From the NCBI GenBank assembly GCA_025529335.1, contig JAMYHX010000040.1, positions 62,001 through 126,000 on the forward strand: DNA of 64,000 bases, written 5' to 3'. The translations under genes and the position numbers were made by a program. The notes under the pieces are model-generated. The model had not been told where the DNA came from and did no database searches. It saw only the letters and a list, made by a program, of their open reading frames with translations. Shown piece after piece: positions 10,722-22,808 of this stretch (the stretch's first letter is position 1; every line of letters begins with the position of its first letter). This stretch comes from Rhizopus sp. PT2906. Lineage: Eukaryota; Mucoromycota; Mucoromycetes; Mucorales; Rhizopodaceae.

Positions 10722-12553
10722 TTATTCTGATACATTTCCATCAACTGAATCTTCAGCTTCTGAATCATAGTCTTCAGGAACATCACTTTCACTCTCAGGG
10801 GCAAAGTCCTCATCAGCTAAAAGGAGTACATGTGTGAGAAGATATTGTGCAAGAACAGAAAAAAAAAAAAAAAAAAAAAAAAAAAACACTTACGACTTTC
10901 TTCATCTTCTTCATCCAAGCTACCACCCTTATTTTCCACTCTTCGTCTCTTTCTACTGGCTTCATAACCTTCTCCATCCTCATCATCTTCATCTTCATCC
11001 AGATCAGCAAGGTCAGTGTATGAAATCACTGTGTCTTCGTTTGCTTCTGTCTTGATCTTAATCTTTCGTTGTTTTAGATAATCTTCAATATTGGCATATT
11101 CTTCACGATTGATGCTAGAGAACTGAATATCTGCACCACTTGTCATGCGGAACTTCATATCAAATGTACGCGAGCTACCGCCTGACTGACCAACACGAGA
11201 GAAGGTTACAACACCAATTTCATTGATAGGAATATATGTAGGTGGCTTGGGAATGAACAATAAGCTACGCTCTAATGGATACAAAAAGCCTTCGTTGGCT
11301 TTCATTGAACATTTCAAAGCATATGCGCCGTGGTGACTACGATAAGTACTAGTAGATGTCACCTTTCGACCTGTTAATGCTCTGAATACATTGCTGACAA
11401 CTTCATAGGTAGGTGCATCATAGTGTTTCTGAAGCTTGTTTTCATACTTTTCCTCTAAAACTGAATCTTCCAAATTCAAATCAATATCAATCTCTTCCTC
11501 TCTCACAAATTGGAAGACGAGGAATGGATACTTTGTTTGACCTTGACGAAGAGGAGGATCTAAACCAATCTAAGAAAGTAATATGAGAAGATGAGGAAAC
11601 AAGAAAAACACACAAACTTACCACAAACAAGACATGAACGTCATCAGGTTTTAACAAAAGGAAGAGTTGAACAATATTGGAGTAAAGAATCTTGTAGTCG
11701 TATGTTTTACCACGCAAACGCAAGAAATCTTGGTACATGTCGATGTTGTAACGGCCACGGGGAGTCAAACTCAAAATCTCCTGGAACTGTACAATGTTTT
11801 CGGTTGTCATTTGACTGAATTCGAGCTTTGATTTGACCGTTTCGTAAAAGACCATGTCTGCATTCACTTCTTCTTCATCCTCAATACTATTTTCATCATC
11901 TCCGGTTTCTTTGGACACTGTACCAGGAACATAAAAGGTGCAGTCCATCAGTTCATCCATCTCTTTAGGATTGATGCCTTCGGGTGCAGGTTGACCAGGA
12001 TCTACAAAGTTGATGGCGACTTCATTTTTACCGGGTTTGTTGGTAGCAATGGCTTTGGCAAGAGGCAATTCAAACATCAACTTGTTGCCCACAGTAAAAT
12101 TCAAGTTGGATCCTAAGTAGGTATTAGTATATAATGTATGTTAACCAACTATTTTTTTTACCTTGGAAATCAGCCTTTCCCCAATTCCAGCCCTTAACAC
12201 TGATTTCCTTTACTTCAAGGTTCAATCGATAGAGTAATTTTAAGGCATCTCGCAGTTCTTCAAAATCCTAAAAACGAATCAATTGCAAGTTCAGTTTTAT
12301 CCAACAAAATGCTTACTTCAGACTTGAATCCATCAAATTTATGAACTACATTATCCTTCATGGTCACACGCAATTCGTATCCTCGAGCTACTCTCATCCA
12401 ATTCATCTTTTTGACATCGTCAGGAGAAATAAGCACAGTACGATCACGGGGTCCTTTCCAACCCATACCGCTTTGTGCTAAACGAAATCGACCTACATCA
12501 GCTGATAGACCGCAAAAGATGGAATGATAGTCAAATGTCTTTTTATCAGCCAT
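10722..12553 (-). CDS. POB3: POB3/SSRP1, subunit of the FACT histone chaperone
   Basis: FACT (Spt16-Pob3) loosens and rebuilds nucleosomes during transcription and replication. Five exons join in frame: 12553-12317, 12267-12162, 12112-11622, 11569-10894 and 10816-10722, giving 534 residues. The N-terminal dimerisation domain (KMNWMRVARGYELRV), the SSRP1 core with EGINPKEMDELMDCTFYVPG, SLTPRGRYNIDMYQDFLRLRGKTYDY split over quoted parts, and the second PH-like domain with GAYALKCSMKANEGFLYPLE are all present. The protein ends in an acidic Asp/Glu tail with a KRRR basic patch. There is no HMG box, as expected for fungal Pob3, where a separate Nhp6-like protein supplies it. The last intron (10817-10893) carries a run of 28 T on the coding strand. 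An in-frame ATG four codons upstream exists, but MADKKTFDY is the usual start. Confidence 0.96.
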
Positions 12554-12726
12554 TATACTACGCAAATAAAAAATAAGAGAAAAAAAAAGCTTTTTCTTTT
12601 AGAGAAAAACAGCGCGCGCTCGCGTCTTTTTTGCCAAGTACGTCACAATGCAAATAATTCAGACTCCACACTGCTTTCATGACGATGTGAGGTTTTCTTT
12701 TCTTTTTTTTTTTTTCTTGTTTAATC
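12554..12726. promoter_or_regulatory. Short divergent promoter between POB3 and the UPF0132 gene
   Basis: Only 173 bases separate two start codons that point away from each other. The stretch contains a GC-rich GCGCGCGCTCGCG core (12611-12623) in otherwise AT-rich DNA, and a pyrimidine tract directly before the plus-strand ATG. It must hold the core promoters of both genes. No specific factor site is claimed. Confidence 0.5.
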
Positions 12727-13444
12727 ATGAATTTCTCTCCATATTCACCTTCACCTGACGAAGATAGAAGTACTCGTGTCAAGAAACAAAAACAGCCTTT
12801 GCCGGGATTTAGTTCTTACCAATCAGGTAATCCTGAATCTTTTGCTGAGCAAGGCGTGCTTGGTGTAGGCAGTAGTAGTGGTAGTAATGTAGTTGATGGC
12901 AATGGTATTAGTAGTAGTAGTACCAGCAACATAAATATCAACAGTGTTCGCGTAAACAAGTATGAAACAACAGTGCCTATTCGAGTGGATATTGAGGCTG
13001 CCTTTTGTTATCTTTTTGGTCCAATCACAGGTAAGACAATAGGAAAATCCAAGGTCGCTTTGTTTATATTTGCATATAGGATTGATATTTTTAATACTGG
13101 AAACACAAAATGATTATGTTCGTTTTCATGCTTGGCAGGTAAAAAAAGAAAAGAAAAGAAAAGAAAAAGAGAATAATAGGCTGTTAGTCATCACTCGTAT
13201 TTTCTTCACTGCTGTTCATACAATTTCTCTTATTGTTCATTTCCACATTTTTATCTTGGATCTTGTTCTTTTTCTCTATTGGATTTTGGCTTTATCTGAT
13301 GTAAGTTTTTATATTCATTCTGTGTGCGGAGATTCTAAAAGAAAAAAAAAAAGGTACCGAGCTTACTTGGATGGTGTGTCATTAGAAAGATACCAAGTGC
13401 CTTATTTTGGAGTTATTGCCTCAGATTGGGTAGACTCTGAATAA
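12727..13444 (+). CDS. UPF0132-family small membrane protein
   Basis: Four exons join in frame: 12727-13030, 13080-13138, 13188-13300 and 13354-13444, giving 188 residues. After a Ser/Gly/Asn-rich N-terminal half (about 85 residues) comes a compact domain with three hydrophobic segments. It contains CYLFGPITGLIFLILET, then YVRFHAWQSSLVFS, SWILFFFSIGFWLYLM and YRAYLDGVSLERYQVPYFG, which is the order seen in UPF0132 proteins of fungi and prokaryotes. The function of the family is not known. Longer open frames run through the introns here; the spliced frame chosen is the one that keeps the family motifs, and it uses an acceptor at 13187 and ends at 13442-13444. Confidence 0.85.
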
Positions 13445-13650
13445 CCACACACATTAAAAACGATACCTTGACAAAAAAAAAAAAACACATTTATACTTGT
13501 AATAAATATTATCATAATGCATATGCTATATTGAAAACATTATACTTTTTTGCTTTTCATAATAAAAAAAAAGGAAAGAAAAGGGTGGAAAAAAGGAAGT
13601 GGGAAGGGGGGGCATAATCATTTCAAACTGATCTTTAAAAGAAAAGAGAC

Positions 13651-15485
13651 TTAGTTGGTATAAAAAGATTCTTTTGAAGAACTTGATTTGTTACTATCAT
13701 CAAGGGATAAAGAGTTGACGGAAGCAGCTACCGAGGCGATAGCACTTCCTTTTGGCGCCAAGTCTTGAATTCGTTTTCTATTCGCATGTGCTACATCAAC
13801 GGTATTAATAATTCCAAACAGGGGTCATTCGAGATCAGGTTTCTTACCTTGCTTGATCATTGCTAATCTGTCCAGGTTATCAATCACATCAGTTAACTTA
13901 CTGATCCATTCTTTTCGTTCTTCATCTGATCCGACATAAAGAACAAAAGATGGAGCTGTACTCACAAAGGTAGTATTTAAACTATCCACTCCAGCGTGTG
14001 AAGGAGTGAGTTCAAAGCAATGAGCAATTCCACCTGCTTCTTCCTTGGACAATAAACGGACCTTGGCTCGATCAAGTACGATATGGCCCTTGTATTGTAA
14101 ACGCGTTGTGCCCTTTTGTTGCATGGGCTTTACGTACACGAGCATATCTGTAAACAGAATATATTTCCTTTCCTCGCCCACTGAGCGGGAACTGAGTGTA
14201 ACACGGCAGAGGTTACCCTGCAGAATCAATCTGCGTTCCGCTCTTACCGTAAAGGGTGCATCGACAAAGGCTTCATGGAGTCGTAACACCTTATCAACAT
14301 TTTGGGCATCAAGCATCCTAAATATACAATGTCAGCAGTGAGTTTTAAAAATGTATAATTTCTTTTCATTTTACTTTTCTGTCATTGATTGTCTAAACTG
14401 AATGATCCATTGTTTGCATTTTTGTAAGCCGGTGTAATCCGGATGCATGGGTGGCGTAAGATCCGCCAAGTGAGAAATGGTATCAGCATAACGGGCGATA
14501 CACGAAGCGGGTAATTGTAACAGCGCAAGCAGGTCAACATCTTGTGCAGCCTTGTCTTTATATGTGGCCTAGAATCATTCCTTATTAGAAACAATGGGGC
14601 TTTTAAAAGCATTAAGTTGTTTGTTTACTTGCATCAAGAAATTTTTTAAAAGGCTGATATCGGGTGAGTCTTTCATAAGTGGTCAAAGACACTCCATAGT
14701 TGTTAAAGTAACTGCGGTAGATCTCCAAATGAGGAAACTTTGAAAACGATTAGTTTATACATGTAAAAAGTATTGTATTTTTTTTTTTACCCAAGATTGA
14801 AATACGTCTGATAAGATTTGAGTAGGGCCCCAAATTTGCATTCTATATAAAGAGATGAGTATTGTCCTGATTATTTTTTATGATTTTACCTTTCTTTTAA
14901 AGAACTAAGGACCATATCATGTAATTTAATAATTTCTTCATAGTTTCCAAACAACCAACGATATTCTCTTTCAGTACAAGGCACTTTTTTACTTGTCAAA
15001 AAACTAAAGGTGGACTGCTTTGTGTCCTTCCTTAATGGTACTAGGAAGAGTTGTTTCACCAAGTGAAGCGAGTTTGTATAACCTTGCTCTGACCTGATCA
15101 ATGTATTCACGATTTTTTCTCTATTCCGATGAGTTAACTCATGGTCTGTGTGTGAAACAGTGAGTAAAATAGAAGAGTAAAGAAAAAAAAAAACAAGTGT
15201 ACCTAGCAATGTTTCATCGATGTCTTCGTAATTTAAGCTATCAATAATATCAAAATCCTGAGACTCGCTAGCAATCATCGAATCACTCAAAAAATGAATG
15301 GCAGAGGATGCAGTGGATTGATGATCGATTGAAGATAGTGAAGCTGCTGTCAAAAATCCACTATTCGTATATCGACTACTGCTCGTTCCTGTACTTGAAC
15401 TTGTAAAACTTTCTCTTGGACTCTGATAGTTTGTCATACTTGGAGGTTTATTATTGGTAAAGAGCCTTTGTTGTTGTTTATCCAT
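13651..15485 (-). CDS. Rho guanine nucleotide exchange factor (DH-PH)
   Basis: Dbl-family exchange factors load Rho GTPases with GTP and steer cell polarity and wall growth. Seven exons join in frame: 15485-15203, 15145-14890, 14842-14791, 14737-14633, 14568-14375, 14317-13848 and 13790-13651, for 499 residues. A Ser-rich N-terminal region of about 95 residues precedes the DH domain (about 100-305), which begins with REKIVNTLIRSEQGYTNSL and contains FPHLEIYRSYFNNY and YERLTRYQPFKKFL. A PH domain follows (about 315-450, with SDEERKEWISKLTDVI). The tail is Ser-rich and ends in SKESFYTN. Frame continuity across the fourth intron (14569-14632) requires a GC donor (GCAAGT) and an AG acceptor. A short read-through end (KKPDLE) exists if the last intron is retained. 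The exact Rho partner cannot be told. Confidence 0.92.
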
Positions 15486-17516
15486 GAAATCAAAAAAGGT
15501 CTTTCAAGAGATAAAAAGAGAAGTAAAAAAGGGAAATGGAAAGGAAAGAAATAATGTATGGAAAAAGTGCGTTAAACACATTTTTATATCATTTAAAATA
15601 GGGTTACTTTTTACACACCATGTATTCATGTTGTGATACCTTAATCTAAATACTAAAATAATCGCTTGATGATATCCTCATTCTGTCACACTCGCTTTTT
15701 TACTTTTTATTAAAAGAGTAAGTTTAGCAATAGTTGTGAATGTTTGATACTGAGTTAATCAGAAGCTTGTGTTTCCTATCAATGCACTCACAAACCTTGT
15801 TTCTATGACTCAGCTCTATTTACCCACTCATATCCATTTCTTTAAATAAATTTTCATCCAATCATTATCTAGCAAAGAGTTACCCCCTTCTCTCTCTTTG
15901 AAGAAGGTCGAGACAGAAATTGTTTTTTTAATAAAGATCATTTATAATTTAAAGAATTAATAAGGTATTTGTTTCACTGTGTCAGGATGATCATTTCAGA
16001 TCAATCAAGGGAAACGTTTCACACAAACACAATACACACACACGCACGCACGCACACACACACATATAACTTACAAAGTGACAAACTAAAGACACTGCAA
16101 AAGGGCGAAATGCTAAATCTGTGTTATAATTTATTCTTTCTTTTTTTTTTTTTTTTTTAGTAATTCGCACTAACCATGATTGTAACATAATGGTCTGAGC
16201 AGTAGTACAGTGAGCCATTCTACAACCTTATTTTAGTGCCGTTTTAGTAAGTCTAGCATTCTCTTAAAAGTGTACTTGACATTCAATAAAAATTATAAAG
16301 CAAGGTCAAATGAGGACATAAGCAGGAATGGATAAGCATAACATGGTTTAATTCTTAAAAAAAAAAAGGATCATGCCAGTATTATCTAGAATTTTCATCT
16401 GATAAATGGGAAGCACAAGTGATCTACAACACATAAACAATGGAGCCCAAGGTTAAGGAAACACCAGATAGAGCAAGGACCCTCTAACTGAGATGAAAAT
16501 ACTATTGAATCACAAAATCGCAATACAACTTTTTGATAAATCAGAATTGATAAGAAAAAAACAAAACAAACCATTGCTGGTAAGATGCTTTGACGTCTCC
16601 TTGACATCTTTTGTTGAACTCAAAATTCGGAAACTAAAAACGACTACGTCCTATTTTTATAAAAAGAGAGAAAAAAAAAAATGATAAACTCACGGACGAT
16701 GTTATCAGTGCTCACTAAACTAAGAATAGCAACATCGGAATTGATATCATGTGTTTGCTATGGGCACAATAAGGGAAGCTTAATATCAAACGCGATAAAG
16801 ATAGTAGTTAAATCTAAAAAGCACCGTTTGGGAATCAGGAGAACGTGGAGCAAAAGATAACAGCAAAAAAGAAAAAAAAAAAAAAAAAAACGCCTTATAC
16901 TTTCTCATCTTTGATCAGCAGGCTTTAGATATCGTTTGCTTGTGAAACAACATCGTTCTAAAGACATCTACTAGCTAAATCAATCTACAAGGCACTTTGG
17001 TCAGCTTAAAAATTCTAAGGCTGAAGATACTTGATGGCTTCTTCTTATCGTTTAGCAATCTATGCCATCTAAGATAGCTAATGAGTACGTTAAAATGCAA
17101 GTGAATCAGTGTTTTAATCAATACACGTGTCATCGATATGGGTGTCTTGAACAGTAATGGAAAGCAGTTTCAGTTGTATATCCTATGCAGTTATTTAGCA
17201 AAAAAGAGCAAAGAATAGGCATACGTGTCAGAGTTAATCTTGAAAGATTCTCTTCGTGACACGATCAGATAAATGCGCTGTGAAATGGTTACTTATGTCT
17301 GGGCAACTCTACAAAGGGCCAAACTAGGTCGAGTGTGTAAAGTGGCTCTTATTAAAGAGAACACAGCTAATTTCTCCGCTAAACCGAACGGATGATCCAG
17401 GGTAGGAGGGATCATGATGAGAAGGTAAGGATATCTTTATCCCCGTGCTTTCTCTTAAACCACGTGAAGATCTTCAAAAGTCTATTGTATTTATAATAAA
17501 ATAAACACACATTGCT
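15486..17516. other. Intergenic stretch with simple repeats only
   Basis: Two kilobases without a gene that I can support. It includes the upstream region of the RhoGEF gene, a CA/CGCA microsatellite at about 16030-16063, T and A runs (16140-16159, 16869-16890) and short ORFs with poor composition. No tRNA or other structured RNA was recognised. Confidence 0.5.
16029..16064. repeat. CA-rich dinucleotide microsatellite
   Basis: An almost pure alternation of C/G and A, reading ACACACAC, then CGCACGCACGCA, then ACACACACA. Simple slippage repeat in the spacer; no function implied. Confidence 0.7.
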
Positions 17517-18119
17517 TTACAACATAATCTGATGCAGAAACCCATGTTTGTCCCAAAGAGTATTTGGAAAGCCTCTTCTCAAAAAAATACTCATACAGCA
17601 GCTGCCATTACCGCGCTGTCGAGGCTGAAGCCATCCCTTGCTGAAAAAAAAAAGAGAAAAAAAAAAGGTAACAACGCGTGTTATTTCAACAGAAGACACT
17701 CCTGTAGCTTTTTCCTTTAATCCTTTAGACATCAAATATTGAAAGGGCTTTAACCCATATAGCTCACTTTTGTGTATACACATTTCACGAACAAATAGCA
17801 AAAGTATTCCAGCAAACATGTGAGTATTCATGGCAGTAATTGATCGAATGTATATAGCGATAAAGAGTAACATTGTCTTCAACTCTTTAAAGGTGTATAG
17901 GGAATATCGACCTTCTAGAACAACTTCCACCTAATCTAAAAGATAGCCTTTATTATGAAAGTCATTGAAATTTCTTGACATCCAAAGCAACACAGAATCA
18001 TTCATTGATATCATTGTGTTTTTATTATATTCAATATGAAAAAGGACACTTTGGAGGTTATAAAGTTCAAAGGTGAGGGGTGACAAGCTCAATTTTGGTC
18101 TAAAAGTGACTACATCCAA
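17517..18119 (-). pseudogene. Broken or mis-spliced unrecognised gene
   Basis: One frame runs from the ATG at 18119 to about 17640, interrupted only by a TAG at 17931-17933. The text before and after the stop is protein-like: LSLSPLTFELYNLQSV and SVLLWMSRNFNDFHNKGYLLD before it, and VLEGRYSLYTFKELKTM, FAGILLLFVREM and SELYGLKPFQYLMSKG after it. Near 17640 a pyrimidine-rich CAG acceptor is followed by a short open end with DGFSLDSAVMAAAV before a TGA, which looks like a last exon. No good GT donor removes the TAG, so I favour a decayed gene, but an unusual splice is not excluded. I do not recognise the family. Confidence 0.35.
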
Positions 18120-18293
18120 AAAAATAAGCCAATCATTTAGGCTTCGGTATTACTATTTCCTTGTACCATTTTTCTCTCCTTCTCTCTTTTTTAATATAAA
18201 AAAACAAGTCATTTTTTCTCTCTCTTTGCATACAAATAATAGAAGCAGTAAAGAAAAGAAAGAAAGAGCGAAGGAAAAGTATAAAATTAAATT

Positions 18294-21200
18294 ATGGATG
18301 AGGATCAAGGTGAAATCAATATGAAATAAAATTCGTCCTTTATTCATTTTCCTTGTAGAAATTTGTAGGGTCTGTAGAAGTGAATCTACACCTGACCATC
18401 CTTTGTATCATCCTTGTAAATGTTCTGGAAGCATTCGTTTTGTACATGAAGACTGGTAAGATCTTTCAATTCCTTCTTTACTTTATTCTCATATGTTCTT
18501 GTACAGTCTTATAGAATGGTTATCTCACAGTAAAAAAAAGTAAGGAGTTATCAGATGTATATACGCCTCAAAAGGAGCATATAACAATACAAAGACAGAG
18601 AAACTAACCTTCTCTCCCTGTCTGAATAGATACTGTGAACTATGCGAATATCCATTTCAGTTTTCACCCATCTATCGTGCCGATATGCCTGAAAAAGTAC
18701 CACTGTATGTATTATGTTCACAGCTCATTCAACGCCTCATGTACTTGTTAAAGACCCTGTTTCGAAGTATCATTGTCATTTTCGTCTGGCTTGTCGTCTT
18801 GCCCAATTTTACACTCTGGACTTGGCGATTTTATTTTTGGAGTGGTGAACATATTGGTTTCAACACAATTAAAACATCCAATACGACGATTACATCAGAG
18901 GATAAAGTGACATCAAGTGTGCTAAAGTAAAAATATAAATCACGCTTAGTGAGGAAGAGCACTGACAGTTTAAAAATAGGAGCTTTTTAAGCGACTGCTT
19001 TGAAGGACAGATCATAACAGCATTTGTAGTCATTATCTTTGTAGCAGCTTACTTATTTAGAGAATGGGTTATGCAAAATTTGCCTGCAGACCGTAACAAT
19101 AATAACTTTGAACCCGTTGTCGTTCAAGAACAACAGCAACACAATCGTGATGAACAGCGGTTAGTACAGGAACAGGTCGCAATTGATACTTTGCTGAACG
19201 TCGTGCAAGTCATGAATCCACCCACGCCTGAGCGAAGACATGATCCAGAGAATGAGTATATTCAACATTTGGAACATCAGTTGGGTGGAATAAGAAATGA
19301 AATCGAGAACGAGCTGAATCATAGACATCACCGTCATTCAACAGAAAGTGCCGTGCACTGGTTAAATCATCCAGAAGAGGAAGAAGAGGGCGAGAATGAT
19401 CGGTTGAATGCTTTGTTCGCCGGATCGTCCTCTCGACCCTCCTTTATGCTTGACTCTGATCAGCATGAACCTCAAGAAGAAGGTGCGCCCGAAACAGAAC
19501 ACGATGAATTCCTACCGCCATTCTACCAGCATCGACCTGAAGTGCTGGCAGGAAGAGACTTTCATCTTGATGAATTAGATGTAAGAAGAGAGGAAGAGTT
19601 TCATTATCGCCGTCATTTTCAACAGATGGACAATGCTATTTTTGAACGACCTCGAGCCCCTCGTAACCCGATCGTACCCCCTCCACTTCCACCTCCACCA
19701 CCTGCTGAAGATAACGAGGAACCATTTGAAGTTGCGGATGATATCAATGGCGTATTAGAAGCAATTGGCATGCGAGGCAACCCTTGGATGCTAGTACAAA
19801 ATTCTGTGCTCATGTCACTGATGATCAGTCTGTGCCTCGGTCTAGCGGTTTGGATCCCTTATGTGGTCGGACGCCTGGTGATCATGATTCGACCTATCAG
19901 TTTTATCGAAACACCTATTTACATACTTCGATTTATTACGGATCCACTTGTCGATTTTGTGTTGGATACATGTCTTCCTTATGCTTGGTCAGTCACTGAA
20001 GTCTATTGGAAACAGTTTGTGCCAGAACCCATTCAAGTCACTGTCAACTCAGTTTATGACGAACTTTCTAAAGAGCCCCCTGTTTTACACGCGACAAATG
20101 GAACCTCCAGCCAAGGCTTGTTCGATTTGACATTCATTCAGACTCAACTGGAGGAGACGAGTAGGCGAGCCCTGGAACGATGGCATCAGTTTGCGCTTGG
20201 TCAAACCGTTTTGGACCGTAGTATGTGTATTTTGGTAGGTTACTTTGTGTTTATCTGTCTTGGATCATGGTACTTGGCTCATGGAAGACGTCGTGGTTCG
20301 TCCAGAACGGCCGTACAAGACGTCATTCGACAGCAAGGCATCTTTCTCAAAGTTTTATTCTTTATCGTGATTGAGCTCGTTGTCTTTCCAACCGTCTGTG
20401 GTTTCTTGCTTGACCTGGCTACACTTCCTCTCTTTGTGAACGCTTCGATCGAGTCACGATACATGTTCCACTTGAAGAGCCCATACTCGTCTTACTTTCT
20501 GCACTGGTTCCTTGGCACAGGTGTATTGTTTTACTTTGCCATCTTCATCACTGTATGTCGAGAAATAATTCGACCTGGTGTGATGTGGTTTATACGAGAT
20601 CCCAACGACCCTCAGTTTCACCCAGTGCAGGAGATGGTAGAACGACCCTTACCGAATCTCTTACACAAGATCAGCCAGTCTGCACTTATTTATTCCGTTA
20701 TGCTCGTCTTTGGGGTCGGTACCGTGACTTATTCGCTTGCCTATACTGGCGCGGTGTTCCCTCTGCGATTACCGTTCAATAAGCCTTTATCAACGCTTGC
20801 AGTTGATCTGCTGATCACTCAGTTTTTGGTACCGCCACTCGTTCAGTTTATGAACCCCCGAGAGAACTCAAAGCGGGCACTTGACCTCTGGTGGCACTTT
20901 GCCTCTCGTCAGTTACGTCTCACGTCGTTTATGTTTAATGTCCGTATGCCGGACGAAGAAGGTCGACACGTTCGAAAGACGCTTAAGGCATGGATCTTGC
21001 GTGAAAAGGCTACGATTCCAACAGACGAGTTTTCAGACGTTGGTATTGATGGTGACGACAGTGTTGTCTTCAAGAGGGACGGCATGCTTGTGCGTGTGCC
21101 CAAATATGACAGTGTACCTGTTGACCCCAAACGTCGAATGTTGGTGCCCGTAGACCCTGTGACTTTGGAAGCAATTGACGAGGAAGAAAGAAGAAGAGGA

Positions 21201-22361
21201 CATCCTGCAGCGGCTGATACAGGGGATGAGTCACAATCGACGATTGTTGTTTATGTTCCGCCTCACTTTAAGCTTCGAGTAAGTTTGGGTGTATTTAAAG
21301 AATGAAAAAACTAATGCTTTATTTAGACAATTATTTTCCTATTGTTTATGTGGTTCTCTATCTCACTTTTTGTTTGCTCAGTCACAGTTGTACCATGTAA
21401 GTGTACACAAAATAATAATAATGATGATGTTATGATGAATTGATGTATTGTGATGATAGTACTTGTTGGAAGATTTTTGTTTAAAGTCTATCTCGCGCCG
21501 CAAGCGGACGTCGTCAACGACCTTTACTCATTTGCCCTTGGCTTGTACCTAATGATGTGTATTGGATATCTTACTCATTGGCTGTACCAGTCCTACATTG
21601 CTTACTCAGCTAGAGGGAGCGCTCAAACCGAGCAATGTTTAGCATATATAAAAGAAAAGGGAACCAAGGTATGCCCTGAAAGAAAAAAAAATGAATAGAG
21701 TGTACTGATACTGTTGTATAGGCAAGTCGATACATTTATCTGATTTCGACGCTTGCCGTGATTATTCCCCTCTTGCTTGGCGTTTCAGTTGATTTATTTG
21801 TATTTATGCCGATCCGAATCCATAACTCAAGTGGACCCATCGTCATCAGCCTATCACAGGTAACGTGTAAAAGGGAAGAGAGTGCGTAGACTAATGGAGA
21901 CATAGGATTGGGCGTTTGGTATAGTGTATATGAGTATTATCTATCATACAGTGCTTTTATTACCGACGACGAATGCTGTTCGACAGTATATGGATCAGAT
22001 CTTTGGCAATAACATGATTCAAGCAGACTTGAATCTAATCACAAGAAAGGTCATTGCTCCCGTGATAATAACAACGTTACTTGCGATTATTACGCCTGGT
22101 GTAATATCTTTTTGCATACTCTATATTATGGGTAAGTATCGGTTTATAGGCGATAACGAGAGGCCTAATGGAATTATAGGTACATCAAGAGATCCTTCAT
22201 ACCAACTTTTGGTCACGAGATACACTTATCCCAGCATATTTTGTTTAATGATTACAACTTTACTTTGTCTTATATTCAAAAAACTGTTTAGTATTTGGAT
22301 ACAAACAGTAAGGGATGATACATACTTGATCGGTAAAAAGTTACATAATTTAGAAGAATAA
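18294..22361 (+). CDS. SSM4: DOA10/SSM4 (MARCH6-type) ER membrane E3 ubiquitin ligase
   Basis: Doa10 sits in the ER and inner nuclear membrane and marks misfolded or degron-bearing proteins for the proteasome. Nine exons join in frame: 18294-18309, 18359-18455, 18507-18539, 18630-18926, 18983-21278, 21327-21396, 21460-21668, 21722-21859 and 21906-22361. The product is 1203 residues, or 1187 if the in-frame 48-base stretch 22132-22179 (GTAAGT...ATAG) is also an intron. The RING-CH finger spans about residues 6-60: ICRVC, HPCKCSGSIRFVHEDC and YCELC, rebuilt only after splicing. A long Glu-rich cytosolic part, a PPPLPPPPP run, and many membrane segments follow, the usual Doa10 plan (yeast protein about 1320 residues, 14 spans). 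The first coding exon is just 16 bases. The acceptor of exon 5 (after 18982) was chosen because it gives FLSDCFEGQIITAF, a conserved join. Confidence 0.95.
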
Positions 22362-22808
22362 GCTCTTCTTGTTGTTATTATTATAGATTTGTATATTTCT
22401 CTTTTTTCTTGCTTTCTTTTTGAAAATAAAGCAGCATTGCATATGTAGTACACTTTGATATAACACAATGTGTATCCTCGTGATATAAAGTATAATAAAT
22501 GAATCATTCAACATTTTTATCCTTTTCATGCGGATGAGTGTACCTCCCCTTCTTTATTGAATGTAAAGTAAGAAGAGAGTACATAATATAAAGTAAGGGC
22601 AAGATATAAAGTAAAAACAGGGATGTTTTGAATCGCTCTAATTCATCTTGATCACTTGAACAATAAATGTGTGTATCTATCTTGTTCATAAATGTGAACC
22701 CATGACTTTTTTTACTGAACTATAAAAGTGTTTTCTCTCTTTTTATATTTTTCTATTCTTCTTCTCTCTTTTCTATTACCAACGCTTTTTTTTTTTTATA
22801 TTTTAATC

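Noticed and set aside
10813..11055. Met/Lys-rich and Lys/His-rich ORFs on both strands
   Set aside because: They read through the T/A run in a POB3 intron and the acidic exon; not genes.
13070..13444. Single continuous 124-codon frame over the UPF0132 gene
   Set aside because: It translates introns; the family motifs appear only when two 49-53 base introns are removed and another frame is used for the middle exon.
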